Positions 1 through 20,099 are shown, numbered from the stretch's first letter. The stretch is 64,000 bases of DNA from Pseudisothecium myosuroides (GCA_951799445.1 OX637296.1:10664001-10728000), one strand, 5' to 3'. Translations and numbers: made by a program. The notes: a model not told the origin generated them from the letters alone.

Positions 1-7426
<7,426 letters not shown>

Positions 7427-7544
7427 GACTTTCTCTCAGTGCGTGTCGAAGTCCCTCAAACAACCGAAATTGTCACAGAAAACTCCACACCGACCACAGC
7501 AACGACGACGACGGACCTTGGTGTTGGTCCCTTTGGGAACAAAG

Positions 7545-7562
7545 CCGGGGTTTAGGGTTTAG
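7545..7562 (-). promoter_or_regulatory. Telo-box upstream of NSUN2
   Basis: On the minus strand this reads CTAAACCCTAAACCCC, about 120 bp upstream of the NSUN2 ATG. The AAACCCTA telo-box is a known promoter element of plant translation and cell-growth genes. Its position fits a proximal promoter or 5' UTR site. Confidence 0.5.
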
Positions 7563-7694
7563 CAAGCGCTTCAGAATCGAACTGGCCCGCCGTTTCCACT
7601 TCTGTCTGTTATGAACTTTGGTAAGGTGTGAGCAGTGGGCACCTATAATTGTCAGTAAGCTTAATTAAAACTAAGAATTGTTGCTATTACCGTA

Positions 7695-7773
7695 CTCCAT
7701 GTTTCTGAATAATATTGGTGTTTTCTTGGTGTTTTACAAAGGAAACACTAATATTCTTCAGAAACAGAGGGAG
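7695..7773. mobile_element. Stowaway-like MITE, copy 1
   Basis: A 79 bp near-palindrome flanked by TA. Its 5' end CTCCATGTTTCTGAA mirrors its 3' end TTCAGAAACAGAGGGAG. The centre TTTTACAAAGGAAA is shared with the copy at 21883-21966. TA target, CTCC-type termini and size fit Stowaway (Tc1/mariner) MITEs. Confidence 0.75.
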
Positions 7774-8250
7774 TATTAAACGTGGATTATTTTTGGTGGA
7801 TCTTATTGGCAATTCAAAGAAGATTTAAATGTGCTTTAGCTTGCATACTTTGGATACCATATAAGCAAGTTGTGAATTTTCAATATATTGTCTCTTGATG
7901 TACCAAAAAACAACATTAGGTTTTCATAGATTCTCATATTTTGCTTGTGTACATTTTGTGTGATCAATATTTAGATTTTTATGACGCTTTTTGTTGCAAA
8001 TGTAGGTGTTGCATTTTTGGTAGTATTGCTTACTTGTTCAAAATTTGAACCCTTTGTCCTTCAATGATAAGGGCAATGAAAAGGCTTTACATAATTTGTA
8101 TGGATGGAAGGATTTGTGTTGGTTTTATGTGAAAACATCGTAGAAATAGTAAGAATATGTTATACATAAGAATTGTTACAAAATATTTTCTTTCAAATTG
8201 AAGTTAACCTTTTGAAAACAAGAAAGATAGAGGTTTATCAATTGGATTTT

Positions 8251-8810
8251 CCCTAAAGCCCAAAGGCCATTTTCCCATCAAAAAACACTCAGAATTGCCA
8301 TTGTCAATGCAAATAAACAAAAAATTTAAAGTGAAGAAAACAAATTCTTTTGCTCCTAATTTGACTAGATTACAAGACTTTGAATCCTTTTAAAAAATTT
8401 GTACTACAAATTGTGAATGAAAAAACTTTATGTTGAAGAATTGAGTTGAAAGTTTGTGAAAAAAATTCACCGCCTCCTCCCATGATTTTTATTATTTAAA
8501 AAATTGTTAATTTGAAGCAAGTAAAATATAGAAGAAAAACTAAATTGTTATTAGCTCTAAGATGGATTGAAACAAACTAATGCCAATGATGAGATTGCTC
8601 TAGAAAGAAAACCAAACCATGTGGAACTTTTTTTTTATAAAACATTGTTAAAATTGAGTTCAAAAATTAACCCAATGCATTATTCTCTCAAGAATTTGCT
8701 AAGAATACATGCAAAACAAGAAGCTTCATAACTTTTAAATCACTTATCCAAATAAAATGAATCAAATCTTTTAGAATACACAAAAATATAACCTTCAAAA
8801 CTTTTTTTTT
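8251..8810 (+). mobile_element. Degraded copy of the TTAA (piggyBac-like) element
   Basis: Begins with CCCTAAAGCCCAAAGGCC like the element at 23479. It follows that element through the motifs GAATTGAGTTGA, TGAGATTG-TCTAG and ATAAAATGAATCAAA, then loses similarity before the 3' terminus. No terminal TTAA pair remains. Confidence 0.6.
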
Positions 8811-9930
8811 GCTACCTACCCTTACCTATTTTGGACACATTATAGCGTAGCTTTTACTCCCATGCACCAATTGAAATAATAATTATATTTTCAAGAAGCT
8901 AATCAATTTTCCTATTTTCAAAAAAAGTTTCAAAAAAATTTGTCAAAAAAAAGATTTGGTTGTTAGTGATCAAAAGGTGATTCTATATACTGTTAGAAAA
9001 CATTTTTTGCACGTAGTATAAATAAACTATGAATTTTCAAAGTCCTAAAAATAAGTGTATCCAAAATGCAACTAGCTTTTTTTTTTTGAGCAAAAAATCA
9101 CTCAAAAGCAATGAAAAATAATCTATTCAATTCTTGCATTAAGAAATGGCACAATTTGAGAATCTGGAAATCGCGAGTTTGCTACCACATCTTGGGACAA
9201 ATCGCTCAAATGTACATCATTTTGGATGAATAAATGAAATTTCATCCACATATAGCAAGTTTCATCCATTTCTAAGTGGCTTTATCCTTCTACATAAAAT
9301 AGTAAAATTAGGTTGCCTTAACAATTAGGTTGCCTTACTTCAAAGAAGTTACATTACAAGCCATCAAAGTCAACAAATACGGCTACAATTTTTTTTTTTA
9401 ACACATGGAGGTTCATGAGTCCCAATTACAACAATACTTAATTCAAAAGTAGTGCATTCTTATAGAGAAATAATAAATATTTATATAGTGTAGAATGTCG
9501 AGAAATTAATGTGGGGCAACCTTATTTCACTATTTTGTGTAGAGATTATCGCTTTCTGTACTACCTAAATTAAATGAAAAAAAAAAAACCTTGAATGCAA
9601 CCATAAGCTTTCATGAATAGAGGCTGTACATTTTAGGCAGGAATCTAGATGGGTCGGATTTAGAAAGGGGTTACAATTACGTGTCATTACCATACGGGTT
9701 AATAAAGCACAGATATTGGACTACTTCAGCATGCAAAATGAAAGTGGCAAAGGATCAACATGCGCATGTTTGTGTCCATCAAATAGATGTAACAATCAGA
9801 CGGTATGGAGAACCAAGTGGCATTGGTTACACTAGTTCCCACATACTGTACACAGGAAATCAAGAAATACAACTAATAGAGCAGGCACGAACACTCTTTC
9901 ATTAATGCGGTAGCAGATACTCATCAGCTT

Positions 9931-10790
9931 GCACAACAGTACTACAGTACTAGGAATTCCCAGTAACCGGTAGTACTGTAAAGAAACCTCGGTATATCTA
10001 CGAGAGATAATGAGAACAAGTATGAACAATGACAGTAGTTTGCAAGCACAGTATCCAGGCAGAAAGGTGTTTCCCATAGAATATTCCTACAATTGCATCT
10101 GCTGCAGTTAGATCTACGATATAGATCAGGCAGCAGCTGATACGATGCTGTTGACGAGATCACCTGCTTGCAGCATCTCAACTTGTTAAGACAGTGCTCG
10201 TTCCTCCTTAGTGCACCAGTGCACATGATTCCAGAACCACATGAACCCTGGTTTGTTTCAATAAATGCCGATAGAATCCAGACAGAAATCTGCGACCACA
10301 GCATCCACAACCAGTAGAATAAATGAAGCAATCAATCTTGCAATTTACACTCCGAAAATTTCTAAAAGACAGTAAGCACAACGGAGAGGATTTACCCAAA
10401 AAATGTACAAATTGCAAACATGAAATCTGATATAAACAGCTTCTAATGGTTTACAATATTATGAACCGAAACAACTCGTTATGATGTGTAATCAAGATCC
10501 ACATCCATCTTCATAAATTATGACGATTTTTAATACTCAAGCCGGCACTGCGAAGAGTGGATCGGAAGTATAAGCGTACCTCGGCCCATTTGATCTGAGA
10601 TCGTGGTTCATGACGCGAATAGGTACTGCAAACTGACAGCTGCGAAAATATTTTAAACTCATTGGAAATATCCTCCTTCTGGGTCCACGATGTCGTGAAT
10701 CCATGACCTGGAATTACTTCAACTGCAGCATCAATTGTGAGATAGGGGTCTTGTCCTTCTCGGCTGTGTATGAGCTATCATCTGAAATCT
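9931..10790 (-). other. Probable 3' UTR/flank of the IES2/INO80B gene
   Basis: Follows the stop codon of the zf-HIT exon. On the minus strand one frame stays open for about 60 codons at ~10745-10580, before a GT, but it resembles nothing I recognise and no family requires it. I treat the stretch as transcribed 3' sequence. Confidence 0.35.
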
Positions 10791-13700
10791 TTAGTGTGTG
10801 GAAGTAACAGGAAGCGTGGTATGAACTGCTTTGTAACATTGAAGACTGCAGAGAGGAACATTGGATTTGCCATCACGATACTTGTGCGAGTTGGAGCATG
10901 TCGGCGCAGCACACTTTTCTCGAGGTGGCGGATATCTATCAACAGAATCTCAATATTAGATGTCGAAGCCCCAGATATGAAAAGATTAAGCTACATATAA
11001 AACAAGATAAACGGAATCCATGCCGTAAACAAGAAAGTATTAAGCATGCACCAACCTGCATGGACCCGTACTGAAGAAGCTTGGAAGTCCCACGTCTTCT
11101 GAAAAGGAAACAATGGAGCCAGAAGGACCAAGATTCCAGCGAATACTGTTGGTCGACGGAGCAAGTTCAGCTGCCTTCTTCTCCTGCAAGACAAGAAAGC
11201 CTTGAGACTTTAAGCATCTACTAACAACACTACCATTTTCTCTTCCACAAAACGACGACAGGGCTCTCAGCATCTGCTCATGAAAACAAGACAAAAGGCT
11301 CGAATTTCCAAAACGTGTGTCCAACGGAATCGAAACAAAACAAACCTCCTCAATATCTTGTCTCTGTTTCTCAAGACGATTTTCTCGCCTTTTCCGCGTC
11401 GAATCCTGACCCAAAATTCTCTGAATTGCCGTTGCCTACCATACAAGACAAATTTCCTTGCTTAGTCAGCCTGAGAAAAGATTGCAAACAAACAAAACGA
11501 AGTAACTAAATATCGTCTGACAACACATTCAACACCCTACAGTGACCACTGCGACGCTTTCTGCAACTTGTAAGTGAAACCGGTATTCCAGTTTTACGAT
11601 GCAAAAAAAACCCCATGCACAGGGGATCTACAGCCCAGAGCAACAACGAATAGATGGCATGTACCTGAATATCTCTTGCCGTTTTTTCGACCTGCTGTTT
11701 CCGACGATGAGCGGCTTCCACCCTCTTCACTTGTCTCTCAGCTTCTGAGAGATTATTCTTTCCTTCTGTACACAAAGTTCAGTAAAATATGCATACAATC
11801 AGCCAGAAGTAAAAGCACCAATATTTTTATCTTCGGCAAACAATTTACTGACATGGACACCAAACAAGTTGACATCGAAATTAGCATGGCTACATGCCAT
11901 GAGTTTTTAGCACGTACTTCGAGAGAGGGCATTGGTCAGGCCCTCCGGATATTCGATTAGAGAAGGAGCAGATTCTCTGTCTACATCTTTGGATGTCTGC
12001 ATCGCACGCTGCCTAGCAGTTAGCGCCACGACCGACCCACCGATATCCTTCATTGGCCGACTCAATTGCACTTTTGCGGGCTTTAAAGATTCTGGCCCCT
12101 CTTCATCATCTTCATCACCCAAGCCGTCGAAGCTCTCTTCACCTACAGTTTGACCAGCATCCTCTGAAAATTCTGCCTCTGCATCTCCCTGTTCCTTGTC
12201 TTCATCCTCTAAGACCTTTCCACCTTCAAGCGCAAATGCACAAGATCAGTATTCGATATCTTTTAGGAGCGATACAAGAAGTACATCGATGCCAACGAGT
12301 AGTGAGTATGACTGGAAGGCTATGGTAGCGCATCTATAAATGAATACTTAGATGGACAGTCCATGATAAAAGTAATAGTCCAACCGAGGTCTTGCTTGTC
12401 TAGCAAGTACACAGAAGCTATTTAAATCAACAGCTAGGAACATCTGAACACAAGAAGGAAACCAGAACGTAAAGGCTCAAAAATAGATTATCAACCTTTA
12501 GAAGAACCTGATGGTCTCTGAGGTTCTACGTCATCCTCATCTCCATCCAGCACTCGTCTTTTAGGAACACGAGAGCTTTTCCGAACAGCTTGGAGAGAAG
12601 ATCCTGCTCCAAGGGTCATGATTTTCGGATGCTCAGATCTGCTGATAGAATTGACTTTCACGCCGTTCGGGATCCTCTGCTCACCCTTTGCTGCAAAGCC
12701 TGGGCTATAGCTATCGGTTTTCTTGGCAACTTTCGGGGGTGGAAAATCAAACCCCTCGTCATCATCCGACTGGTCCTGCGGAGGAAGCACAGAGGAAGCG
12801 AATTGCTATGTGAATAAATTCAGAAATAACTACAACCAAACAGGCACCCAGACGTGCTGCAAGAGACAAAGCTCGCACGAAATCAACGGAGTTGAATATT
12901 TGTACGAAGCTAGGCATTGCTAACTTTGGATTAGCAGAATTACTCCTTGAGATAACACAAGCTTGAAATACCTGTAGTATTAAACGCTGTCTCCTCCGCT
13001 TATTAGCGCCTGCATTCTCAGATTCTCGAGCCTTGTTGGCGGCACCGTCTACTTTCTTCGCAGAGTCTGAAACAATGGTGTGAGTTACTCCGCCCACCTT
13101 AAGCTTGAGCTTCGTAAATCCTCCGATTTTTTGTTCAGAGACATCCTTTTCAGTAGATTTTAGATTCGTCTCCCTTGATCCGTGCTTCTCAGCAACGCTT
13201 ACACGATGTGTGTGACTTGAATCACGTGGCAGCCTCTCTTTCCCGTTGTCAAAGTCATCACGCCCTCGAAATCTCCCAACTCTATTTCTGTCATTGCTCC
13301 GCCCTTCACCAAGGTACTCGTCTATATCATCCAACACAGGTCTTTCCGCGTCAACAATGTCTTTCATACTCTTTTCAAGCCTCTTCCCTCTTTCGTGTTC
13401 AGGCCTTCTTGTCCCATTGCTTTCCCTCCTGTCTCCTCTCTCTTGTTTCGCATCCTCTTTCCCATGAAACCTTCTGTCACTAAACTTCTCTTTCCTCGAA
13501 AATATTTTATTATCTCTGTGCTCATCTCTCCTAGAACCGTGTTTTCCACCTTCCTCTACTGTTCGTCTTTCATCTCCCCTGCCTTGCCTCACTTCTTCCC
13601 TCCTTTCACCCCCACGGTGGCTAATCTCTCTTACACTGTCCTGAAATCCATTTCCTCCGTACCTGGGACCACGCTCTTCCCTTGCTGACCTAGAATCATA

Positions 13701-14344
13701 GTCCCGTGACCTTCCGAAATCTCTGACTACTCTGTACTCGTCTCTGCCAACTCTACCTTCCCCTTCATATTTATCAACCCTGTCTCCCCTTCCAATGTGC
13801 CTGCCAGATGCCGCATGTTGCTCCTTACTAGAATGTCGACTGTAATATTTATCATCTTTTCTAGAATCCTTCCTATCAGACCCGGGGTCCGTACGAACCC
13901 CTCCCAAATCCATCACCTGCCACCGCAAAAAAAATTCACAGTACAATTCCTATCAATACCAACCCACAGAAGCACTACAAAGGCACCATCACTACCACAA
14001 AAATCCAACCACACAGCTAATCCCACACAATGCAAAGACGCCAATCCCCTGCTGGAAAAGCCACAACGAAATCGCTAAACTCAGAAACTCAACAAAAAAA
14101 GGAACCGCTGAGCCCTTACGTCGACGAATTTCTCCCCCGTCGCTTTCCGTTCCTGCGCAGTGCTGGGATGATCACCACTCCGCTCCCTGTAAGAGTCATA
14201 CGAAGCGTGAGAACCAGGCAGAACATCCGGCGAGGGCGCCGACGACACAAGCCCAGACTGAGGCCGCGGGCGACGAGCGGCATCCGAGCGCGGCCTTCGC
14301 ACGCCCTTCCCGTGCTCCTCTCTCTCCGCTTCCTGCCTGTCCAT
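10791..14344 (-). CDS. IES2: INO80 complex subunit B / IES2-like (PAPA-1 region plus zf-HIT)
   Basis: Subunit of the INO80 nucleosome-remodelling complex; acts in the nucleus. Exons: 14344-14120, 13916-12972, 12775-12496, 12223-11918, 11765-11665, 11435-11346, 11183-11056, 10935-10791; phases join cleanly. The N-terminus carries SDAARRPRPQSGL, then a ~310-residue Arg/Asp/Glu/Ser-rich disordered exon with KLKLKVGGVTHTI. The PAPA-1-like part has LTARQRAMQ, LSEAERQVKR-EAAHRRKQ and RKRRENRLEKQRQDIEE. The last two exons give IRWN-VGLPSFF and a zf-HIT finger (EKCAAPTCSNSHKYRD, VPLCSLQCYK), the normal C-terminal order. The ATG at 14344 is chosen because its exon splices in phase; a second ATG at 13913 would drop 76 residues. 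Confidence 0.92.
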
Positions 14345-15410
14345 ACTCTCTCCAACACCTCCAAACACCCTCCAGCACCTCAAATTCCTCCCTCCACTAC
14401 CACTCCACAAAACAATAACCTCCACCAAACCCAACAAAAATACCGCCACAACAAGATCGCCTCCTCTTCCACCTCACAACAAAAGCCTCGCCTCGCCACA
14501 ACCCAAAAACAAAAACAAGACGATCTCAACAACTAAAGAACACCGTCGTCACAAACGCAGCCGACGACGAGGAAGGAGAGAAGAGGAGCCGCGAGAGAGA
14601 AGAAGGGGCGCCAGAGGTCTTCGACGCCGTAAAGAGAGAACGCGGAAAGGGAGAGAGGAGGTCAGTTAGGGTTATAGAGAGGGAAAGGGAAGGGCAGGCC
14701 CGGGGAATAGAAGGGAAGGGACAGGAAAGGAAAGGAAAGGAAAGGAAGGGACCTTGTTGTTGATGAAAAGGATGGTGGTGATGATGGGCGATGGCGAGCA
14801 GTGACGGAGGTTCAGCGGGGGCGAGTGACAAGCAGCTGCTGGTGCTGGTGCTGGTGGAGCGCTACGAGGATGGCGGGCACGGGGTCGGCAGGGAGGGACG
14901 GATGGGAGGGGAGGGGAGGGGAGGGGAGGGCCCATTCCCACTTGTGACTTGTGGGTGGTGGAGCTGAGCAGCTGCAGCAGCTGCTGCTGTGCTGCAGCAA
15001 CCGCGAGGCCAGGGATGGGATGGGGATGGCGAGCGAGGGGAAGGGAGTCAGTCGTCGTCGTCGTCCTGGAAAGCTGATGAGTTTGCCGTCGAGCGTTCTT
15101 TTCCCTTCTTCCGTGGCGCTGCTGAAGAGCGCAACAGTTGGGTGGGCAAGTTGGTGCCAAGTTATGGCGGGCAAGCGGGCGGCTTGGCTTTCTCCGCCTG
15201 CTTTGCGATCGGCAGCAGGCGGCCATAGCTGCGAACCACCTGGGACTGACGAATTCTGGGAAGGGAGGCGGGGGCCTCCTTTCAGTCCCGCTCTCCGCTC
15301 TTGCTGGGGGCCGACTCTCCTGTCTCTTCCCTGTGCCTGCATTCCCTGGGGTCCGGCGTCGGGGATTTCGGTGTCTCGACACCGGACCGGGTCTCTGTCG
15401 CGGGTATAAA
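14345..15410 (-). promoter_or_regulatory. GC-rich promoter/5' region of IES2
   Basis: CT/GA-rich DNA without a convincing gene; the long frames here are low-complexity Pro/Ser/Arg-rich. It holds a telo-box-like GTTAGGGTTA at 14666-14675 (AACCCTAA on the coding strand), a GGAAA purine tract at 14683-14750 and a (GGGGA)n run at 14904-14930. The composition contrasts with the AT-rich flanks and suits a housekeeping promoter. Confidence 0.5.
14904..14930 (+). repeat. G-run tract with G-quadruplex potential
   Basis: Five consecutive runs of 3-4 G separated by single A. It lies about 570 bp upstream of the IES2 ATG, on the non-coding strand relative to that gene. Confidence 0.6.
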
Positions 15411-15523
15411 TAATGTTCCGTTCAATCCGGGTATCAAATCAGACGTCCCTATGACCATGGGTCAAACTTCAAAATCTTCTGATCTGAAATTTCTGTTTGG
15501 TCCAGTATTCAACTTATTAACTG

Positions 15524-15548
15524 CAGTACAGTACAGTACAGTACAGTA
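15524..15548. repeat. (CAGTA)n microsatellite
   Basis: Five tandem CAGTA units, directly before the CAAA-tailed repeats. Confidence 0.85.
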
Positions 15549-15554
15549 GTGAGC

Positions 15555-15695
15555 CCTGTGCCGTTGCCACAGCCAAAATAAAAGTAAAAGTAATTTTCTA
15601 TTTTTCATAATTTATTAAAACTTCAAAAATAATTCAATATCTTATACATTGTAGGTCTAGACGTCACGAAACAAAGTCCGTGCACTCCTCCTCAC
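15555..15695 (+). repeat. CAAA-tailed dispersed repeat, truncated copy a
   Basis: Starts TGTGCCGTTGCCACA and continues with AAAGTAATTTTCTATTTTT, as in copies b (15697) and c (21066). It lacks the 3' part with the ACAAACAAAC tail. Confidence 0.65.
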
Positions 15696-15696
15696 G

Positions 15697-15930
15697 TAGT
15701 GTGCCCTGCCACAATATAGTAAAATAATAAAAATAAAAGTAATTTTCTATTTTTTTTAGTTCATAAGATTTTTGGAATTCAATAACACACACATTGAGTC
15801 TTAATGCCATAAAATAAAGCCCATGCAACCCTCGTTGTTGAGGGCTTTCCAACGGTACCAAGAACGCAACTAGGGGACACACGGTCTAGGAAATCTCACT
15901 GTAACAAACAAACAAACAAAATAAAACAAA
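15697..15930 (+). repeat. CAAA-tailed dispersed repeat, copy b
   Basis: Runs from TAGTGTGCCCTGCCAC to ACAAACAAACAAACAAAA. It shares GGGCTTTCCAACGGTAC and GGACACACGGTC with copy c. A short body ending in a CAAA-rich tail suggests a SINE-like retroposon, but I see no clear pol III box. Confidence 0.65.
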
Positions 15931-16004
15931 CAGTCTAACAGGTGTGGATTTGAATGAATTTTTTTCTCTAGAGATGAAATCTCATGTCTTTTGTATAGTC
16001 TTGT

Positions 16005-16765
16005 GGCTCTTAAAATGTTTTGTACACTTACAAATATTGCCATAGCTAATTAAAGAACTAAAATGCTAAATAGAATTTGGACATGTTGTAATATTCTATA
16101 AGTAACTCAATTGCATGAAATAAATTTTCAATTTTTTTAACAATTTTTTAATTTTTTATAATTTAATCAAATTTATTATTGAATTTTTTAATATAACTAA
16201 ATTTATTTCAAGATTCTTCAGAGAGTGGAATGAGAATTGTTTTTGAAATTTTTTGGTGAGAATTTTATGAAATTTAAAATTTTATTGAGTAAAATATTAA
16301 TGACTAAAATATGAATCCAAATATGAATGGTTTTTATAATTTACTCCAAAAATATCCAAAAAATTCTACAAAATTTGAAAAATGTTTTTTATTTTTATTT
16401 TATTTTTTTTGAGATTTTTGGAGTGAATTATAATAACAATAAATATTTAGAGTAATATTTTAGATAGTAATATTTCACTCAATAATATTTCAAAATTCTT
16501 AAAATTCTTACCAAAAATTTCAAAAAGATACTCATTCTATTTTCTAATGAATTTTGAAATAAGTGTACTTGTATTAAAAAAAATTGACTAATAAATTTGA
16601 TTAAATTTTTTAAAAATAAAAAAATGCTTTAAATTTTTTTTAAAGTATTTTATACAAGTGTCTTACTTGTACTTCAATGTATCCAAAATTTGTTGAAATA
16701 ATCTAATTTCTTGATTAATTATGGCTATTTTAAAAGTGTATGGATAATTATGAGAGCCATTATGG
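16005..16765. mobile_element. Large foldback element (~370 bp arms)
   Basis: The left arm (16005-16385) and the reverse complement of the right arm (16395-16765) agree over nearly their whole length. Both carry TGGCTCT near the ends, GCCATA-TAATTAA, TTTAATCAAATTTATTA, AATGAG and TTACTCCAAAAAT-like blocks. No coding sequence. Ends and target duplication are unclear. Confidence 0.65.
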
Positions 16766-17985
16766 CAGATCCAACCATAGTCGACCACTTAAGCAATTCC
16801 GCGCTTGTTGTGGAGCAGTAGAAGGCAATGTTAATTTTCAGCCTTGTAGAAAAATAGAAATGACGGACATTGCCAAGTTTTTGTGATTTTTTCCCTTCAA
16901 TTCAAATTACTATGAATTTTGGAAGCCAAAAGTTGGCCTAAATCCATATCCAATCTATAGACCTTATCAATTCCAATCATTCAAGAACTACTTCCCCGCT
17001 CATTGTATTATATCCTACTTTCTTGCTCACTACTTTAGAACTGTGTCATGACTTTATTAGCCCCAATCTTGAAAAGGGAAAAAAAACACATTCCAAGCTT
17101 AATTGGAAATCTATGCCAACCTTGGTTGGAAATAAATGCATCCTACAGGTTGGGTATGGCTTCCTAGTTGGCAATGGTTGGTTCTACCATATACTAAGTC
17201 TTAAGAATTTCAAGTTCATTTGAAATCACATACGGAGTATCTTCTATTAGTAACAAAAATTTCAGATTTCAGATTTATTTGTGTAATTTGAAATTATCGT
17301 GCATTTGCTATAGTGGTTTTATACCAAAGTGTAATTAGTAAATTTATTTTCCAATCATGAAACAAAGAATGAATGTGTTTATGACATCATGATTGTGAAA
17401 GGAGGGTTTTAGAAGAAAAATATATATTAAAATAATTTACCAATTTTTGAATGGATGAAATTGCCAAGAACTTGCCCCAAAAGTCCAAACTAGGATATTT
17501 TGCTACAACATAGATATTGATGGTTATACGACGCTTCATCCATAGTGTACATATGCATGTAGGTAAAGCAACCCTGTGGACAGGCATCACGGGGCCAAAT
17601 TGCACCATTTCAAAGAAATCTCTATTTTTCACCGTAAGAAATTAGTCTTTTATTACCAAAATTATAATCTCTATTTGAAATGTGGATCTCGTCACCAGTT
17701 CTAGATGAAAAAGTGCATAAATAATACTCCGTAATTGAAGTGATCAGCATCTTCGAAGTTTTCGCGAAAAGTATAAAACAGGTGTAGCGTTGAGAGAGCT
17801 TCATCACTTTAGCCAAGATTGCAAGTTGGAAAGTTGAAAATAGCATCCCTGTGCTTACATTCTATGAAATCATTAGTGTGCAATAAATAAATTTCCAACC
17901 CAGGAATACAATGAAAAATGACTCAGGATGTGCTCATATGCACGAATGTTAATTAATCTAAATACTGTAATAAATTGTGAGACTT
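16766..17985. other. AT-rich intergenic DNA
   Basis: No gene seen. TACGGAGTAT at 17232 and its inverse ATACTCCGTA at 17726 bracket ~500 bp and could be the ends of a small DNA element. The internal sequence shows no coding. Confidence 0.4.
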
Positions 17986-18085
17986 AGTCGTTGTCCTGTA
18001 AAGAAGGTAGGAAATTTGGTTTTCTTGGTCGCAGAAACAAGTACAGTACAAGCTTTTGTTCAACAGCCATCAGCGTAAATCACCT

Positions 18086-19946
18086 TTACTTGGAAGGACC
18101 AAGCAAGAAAGTCACGATCTCCTCAACTACCCGATCAACCTCTTTCGAGGGCTTGTTGAACTCCATTGTCTTGGTGCAATCAACGACGAAAACGGGGCGA
18201 CCTCGAATTACAGCTGGTATCTTTGAACTGGAGCTAAAATACCCCGCCTGCGACTTGCCTCCCCAATTTCCTGCGACAGAGGATACGAATTTAACGTCAC
18301 ATGTAAACGCTTACACCGGTGTTTCCACTGCGTTAAACCCTAAAACAGAAAGTGTAGCTGCAGAGCCTGTCACAGGTGAGTTTCAACTGGAAATTTCAAC
18401 CAAGACTAGATAGAGACTGCATCCATTCTCGAAGGAAAAATTGAGGGCAAACAACATTAGGCCATCCAGGAGCATTTACCGGCATCGTTAAAAGCACTCT
18501 CTATGAACCACTTTTCATGCTTGGAATGAATTGACTGGAGGTATTCCAAGCTGACCCCTGCTTCCTCTGACCGTGCTCTGAGCATACCACCAAAACGGAT
18601 GTGAAGAACTTGAAACACATTAGGCGTTCGATCATTTAAAGAAAACTGCTCATGGATGGATTTTGCGCAATAATTAAATATCACGCAGCACAATAACAGA
18701 GCTAATGAAGCGAATCAGACTAACTGAAATCTGCTGGTGCAATTCCACCACATTCAGAGCCTGATTCAGTGTTTAGAAATTTCTTCAACATTGTGAGAAG
18801 CAGATTTAGATCTTGGTAAAGATCATCGAACATCGAAGTGCTTACCGTGCTTTCAAACGTTCGTAGCACACATTTGGATCAGCTCTGAGATACACAAAAG
18901 CATCGGGCACCTGTTCACAGACACATCAAGATTCACACATGCGAATCAATAAAGCGTGCCCAGGAGGAGGCGGGTTGCACCTCCCTTATATGAAGCAAAA
19001 TATCATCGACCATATTTAAAAAGCCGAGGAATGTGAATAAGATCTCTAATAGGCAAAGAGACCATAGTTATGGCGAATACACACCACGTTTGGAAGTGTT
19101 GCCACAACACCATCGTACCAAGCATCATAAGCAGCGACTTCAAGGGGATTGAAATATCCTTGCTCCGTGGCAGTCTCCACGAACACACACCGGTCAGTTA
19201 AAACTGATCGCTCCATCAGCAGCAGATCTGCTTTTGACTGAGATGCCGCTGCATTTTGCTGCAGAAACCTGGTTGTAAACACAAAACTCTGAAACAAGTA
19301 GGCGTTCCTGCAGCAATGGTGCAAGAAGCTTGTAAGTTGACAGAAATCGAAGAGATTCAAAACATGCAGCAGGCGGCCTTGTACACACAGCAAATGAGCG
19401 CCACTTCAGACAGACACGCTAAGTTGAGAAACGGACTAATCAAATTTGTACGACTACGGATAAATCAAGTGATGTTCGTTTTTTCAAGTTTGTGATAATT
19501 CGGTTACCTTTTAGGATATTTGTAAAAAGCGTCCAGCATGTTGAGACCTGTCCCACTGACATTCTGCCACTCCCAAATAGGCTCCTGCAGTATCTCTGTA
19601 ATTCTGCAAGTGACAAACCAACAAAAGATTATACTACGTAAAATTTAAGCATTTAGGATTATCACGATGGACAATTCCTACCAATACGCGAGAAAAAAAA
19701 GCAAGATGGAAAGACTTACTGTTGCAGAAGAGGATGAGATTGCAGCAACTTCAGAATGGTGGATTTCCCTACTCCAATGTTTCCCTCGAAAGAAATGCGT
19801 GCAGGTTTGGATGCTCCTGATAAAAGATCCCTCCCCTCCTTGCCATCAATTACATTACTCCCAGCTCCGAGCTTCGTCGTTGGAAAGGAATCTAAATGTT
19901 GCTCTTCTGCACTCGACAATTTGCTCTTATTCGGGACAATCTCCAT
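18086..19946 (-). CDS. dNK: Deoxyribonucleoside kinase (dNK-A), six exons
   Basis: Phosphorylates deoxynucleosides to monophosphates in the nucleotide salvage pathway. Exons: 19946-19720, 19603-19508, 19307-19085, 18910-18846, 18577-18480, 18270-18086. Exon 1 has the P-loop FEGNIGVGKST; exon 2 has QEPIWEWQNVSG; exon 3 opens RNAYLFQSFVFTTRFLQ and holds the ERS motif LLMERSVLTDR; exon 4 is VPDAFVYLRADPNVCYERL. The exon 4/5 join gives the LID RARSEEAGVSLEYL. The C-terminus DCTKTMEFN fits the family. The start is the first in-frame ATG (19946). The frame stays open upstream to a TGA near 20033, so an upstream exon, for example one encoding a targeting peptide, is possible. All exons are intact, in contrast to the duplicate at 42 kb. 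Confidence 0.9.
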
Positions 19947-20099
19947 GATTGTTTTCAAAGAATCTGCCACAGGATTAAGATATGAGAAGCAGCATCCACG
20001 ACCTGTGCGTGCAAAAGCTTCAACCACAGCTCATTCCAAAACCGCAAATGGAATCAACATAGCCTAAACAACTGAAATCAAACCTAATTTCGGCACAGA

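Larger units (their letters stand above)
7563..9930. other. AT-rich intergenic DNA without a gene
   Basis: No credible coding frame on either strand. It contains a Stowaway-like MITE at 7695-7773 and a degraded TTAA-element copy at 8251-8810. A stretch near 8870-8920 resembles 45030-45080. The rest is poly-A/T-rich DNA. Confidence 0.6.

Noticed and set aside
13175..13688. Plus-strand ORFs across the IES2 exon 2
   Set aside because: Ser/Pro/Leu-rich antisense of the Arg/Asp/Glu-rich coding exon.
14672..15409. Several 150-236 codon ORFs on both strands
   Set aside because: Low-complexity Pro/Arg/Ser-rich frames in GC-rich promoter DNA, mutually overlapping; no domain or splice logic.
17232..17735. 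MITE bounded by TACGGAGTAT / ATACTCCGTA
   Set aside because: Only 10 bp of inverted similarity, in an orientation opposite to Stowaway ends, and no second copy; kept as a remark only.
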